Below, piece by piece: positions 44,581 through 45,165 of a stretch of 45,165 bases of DNA (positions are counted from its first letter, which is position 1; each line of letters opens with the position of its first letter). This stretch comes from JBGSKY01 sp041740995 (lineage in GTDB: Bacteria > Planctomycetota > Planctomycetia > Pirellulales > Pirellulaceae). Where the stretch lies: positions 1-45,165 of the forward strand of contig JBGSKY010000025.1 of assembly GCA_041740995.1 (NCBI GenBank). Direction: 5' to 3'. The translations under genes and the position numbers were made by a program. The notes beneath the pieces were generated by a model that ran no database searches, was not told the origin of the DNA, and was given only the letters and a program-made list of their open reading frames with translations.

Positions 44581-45165
44581 TATTGATCCTCCATTACCGG
44601 CGCGGGAGTTATTAACATAGCAGCAGCTTTCAAATCGTCGAACGTGAGCGCCCGTTCCGGAAAAGCCTTACAAAGGGCTGCTGGATACAAACGCGTCGTA
44701 ATATCCGAAAACGTCCACGTTGGCATACCGTTACATGGCCCGGTGAGTTTCACCAACTCAGCCAGTTCAATATTCGTGATCTCTAAACCTTTGAGATCCT
44801 GACTGAGAAGTTGAGTTCGCTCGCGATCTGTAGGACGGTTGAACTTCTCAACGATCGTTGCACGTCGTTGCAAGGCAGCATCAACAACTGATAATCGGTT
44901 GGTGCATAGGATAGTGACAACCCGGCCACCAAAATTTCGCAAACTGTCGATCGACTGGATCAGCGTGTTTACGGCAACCTTATCTTCGTGGTGGCTGTGT
45001 TCCTGCGTCCTCGTTGCAGCAATAGAATCGCCTTCGTCAATTATCAAGATCGCTCGGCGTGACTTTCCGACGGACTGTGCAAGCTTGTTGAATGCTTCAG
45101 TAAGTAATGTGCCCATCTCGCCTACCCTGCCAGATCCACGGACACGGTTGCTCAACTTGAACAAC
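44580..45165 (-). CDS. AAA+ ATPase (N-terminal part outside window)
   Basis: The frame is open to the window edge; 194 residues of the C-terminal portion are visible. Present are Walker B with the catalytic Glu (RRAILIIDEGDSIAATR), sensor 1 (VTILCTNRLSVVD) and the Arg-finger region (DAALQRRATIVEKFNRP). A helical lid (ERTQLLSQDL to LVKLTG; ITTRLYPAALCKAFP) follows. Walker A must lie upstream. It resembles ATPases of the AAA/FtsH-spastin type rather than STAND or GajA types. It is the first visible gene of the operon and overlaps the SLOG-fusion gene by one base. Confidence 0.88.
   Translation of the reverse strand, partial: LFKLSNRVRGSGRVGEMGTLLTEAFNKLAQSVGKSRRAILIIDEGDSIAATRTQEHSHHEDKVAVNTLIQSIDSLRNFGGRVVTILCTNRLSVVDAALQRRATIVEKFNRPTDRERTQLLSQDLKGLEITNIELAELVKLTGPCNGMPTWTFSDITTRLYPAALCKAFPERALTFDDLKAAAMLITPAPVMEDQ

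Overview
The window looks like chromosome from a planctomycete, most likely of the Pirellulaceae (Rhodopirellula-like). This is inferred from gene content: a Ser/Thr kinase fused to many WD40 repeats, a NIPSNAP protein, an AGE epimerase, a baeRF3 protein, and many short GTAGC-type and REP-like hairpins between genes. Many Shine-Dalgarno sites are good but some are absent. I saw no rRNA, tRNA, CRISPR array, intact transposase or replication origin.

Layout. (1) 1-3.8 kb: 3' part of a kinase-WD40 gene, followed by a decayed Fic-domain gene on the other strand. (2) 3.8-7.1 kb: NIPSNAP protein and secreted AGE-family epimerase (minus), divergent from a D-2-hydroxyacid dehydrogenase. (3) 7.5-17.8 kb: a chemotaxis cluster, cheA-cheW-MCP-cheY-cheB-cheR-cheX on the minus strand, with a second cheY-cheX pair diverging from cheA. 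There is no CheZ, CheD or flagellar gene; the two CheX proteins are the likely phosphatases. (4) 18.2-33.1 kb: a metal-handling region. An RND adaptor and HME-RND pump sit behind a good sigma-54 promoter, followed by a VIT1-type transporter. Facing them is an NtrB/NtrC-like (ZraSR-like) two-component pair with a translationally coupled 73-residue protein. Beyond lie a YceI protein, a membrane methyltransferase, a GspC/PilP-like protein and a copper-type P-type ATPase. (5) 33.1-36.3 kb: an oxidoreductase operon (aldehyde dehydrogenase, SDR, MDR). (6) 36.9-42 kb: a translation- and stress-flavoured group: CvfB-like S1 protein, secreted CAP protein, an HPF-like/sigma-region-2-like fusion, baeRF3, and a hypothetical protein. 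Hairpins lie just before the ribosome binding sites of two of these genes and just after the stops of two others. (7) 42.8-45.2 kb: a tightly overlapped operon of AAA+ ATPase (cut by the window edge), a SLOG plus nucleoside-deoxyribosyltransferase-like fusion, and a DEDDh exonuclease.

The best candidate for an undescribed system is the last operon. Its order, 1-4 nt gene overlaps and domain mix (ATPase, nucleotide-binding SLOG, base-release-type effector, exonuclease) fit a nucleotide-centred defence or stress system. Second is the HPF/sigma-like fusion beside baeRF3, the two sharing a 5' leader architecture. Third is the sigma-54/NtrC circuit predicted to drive the RND metal pump, with its extra small coupled protein.
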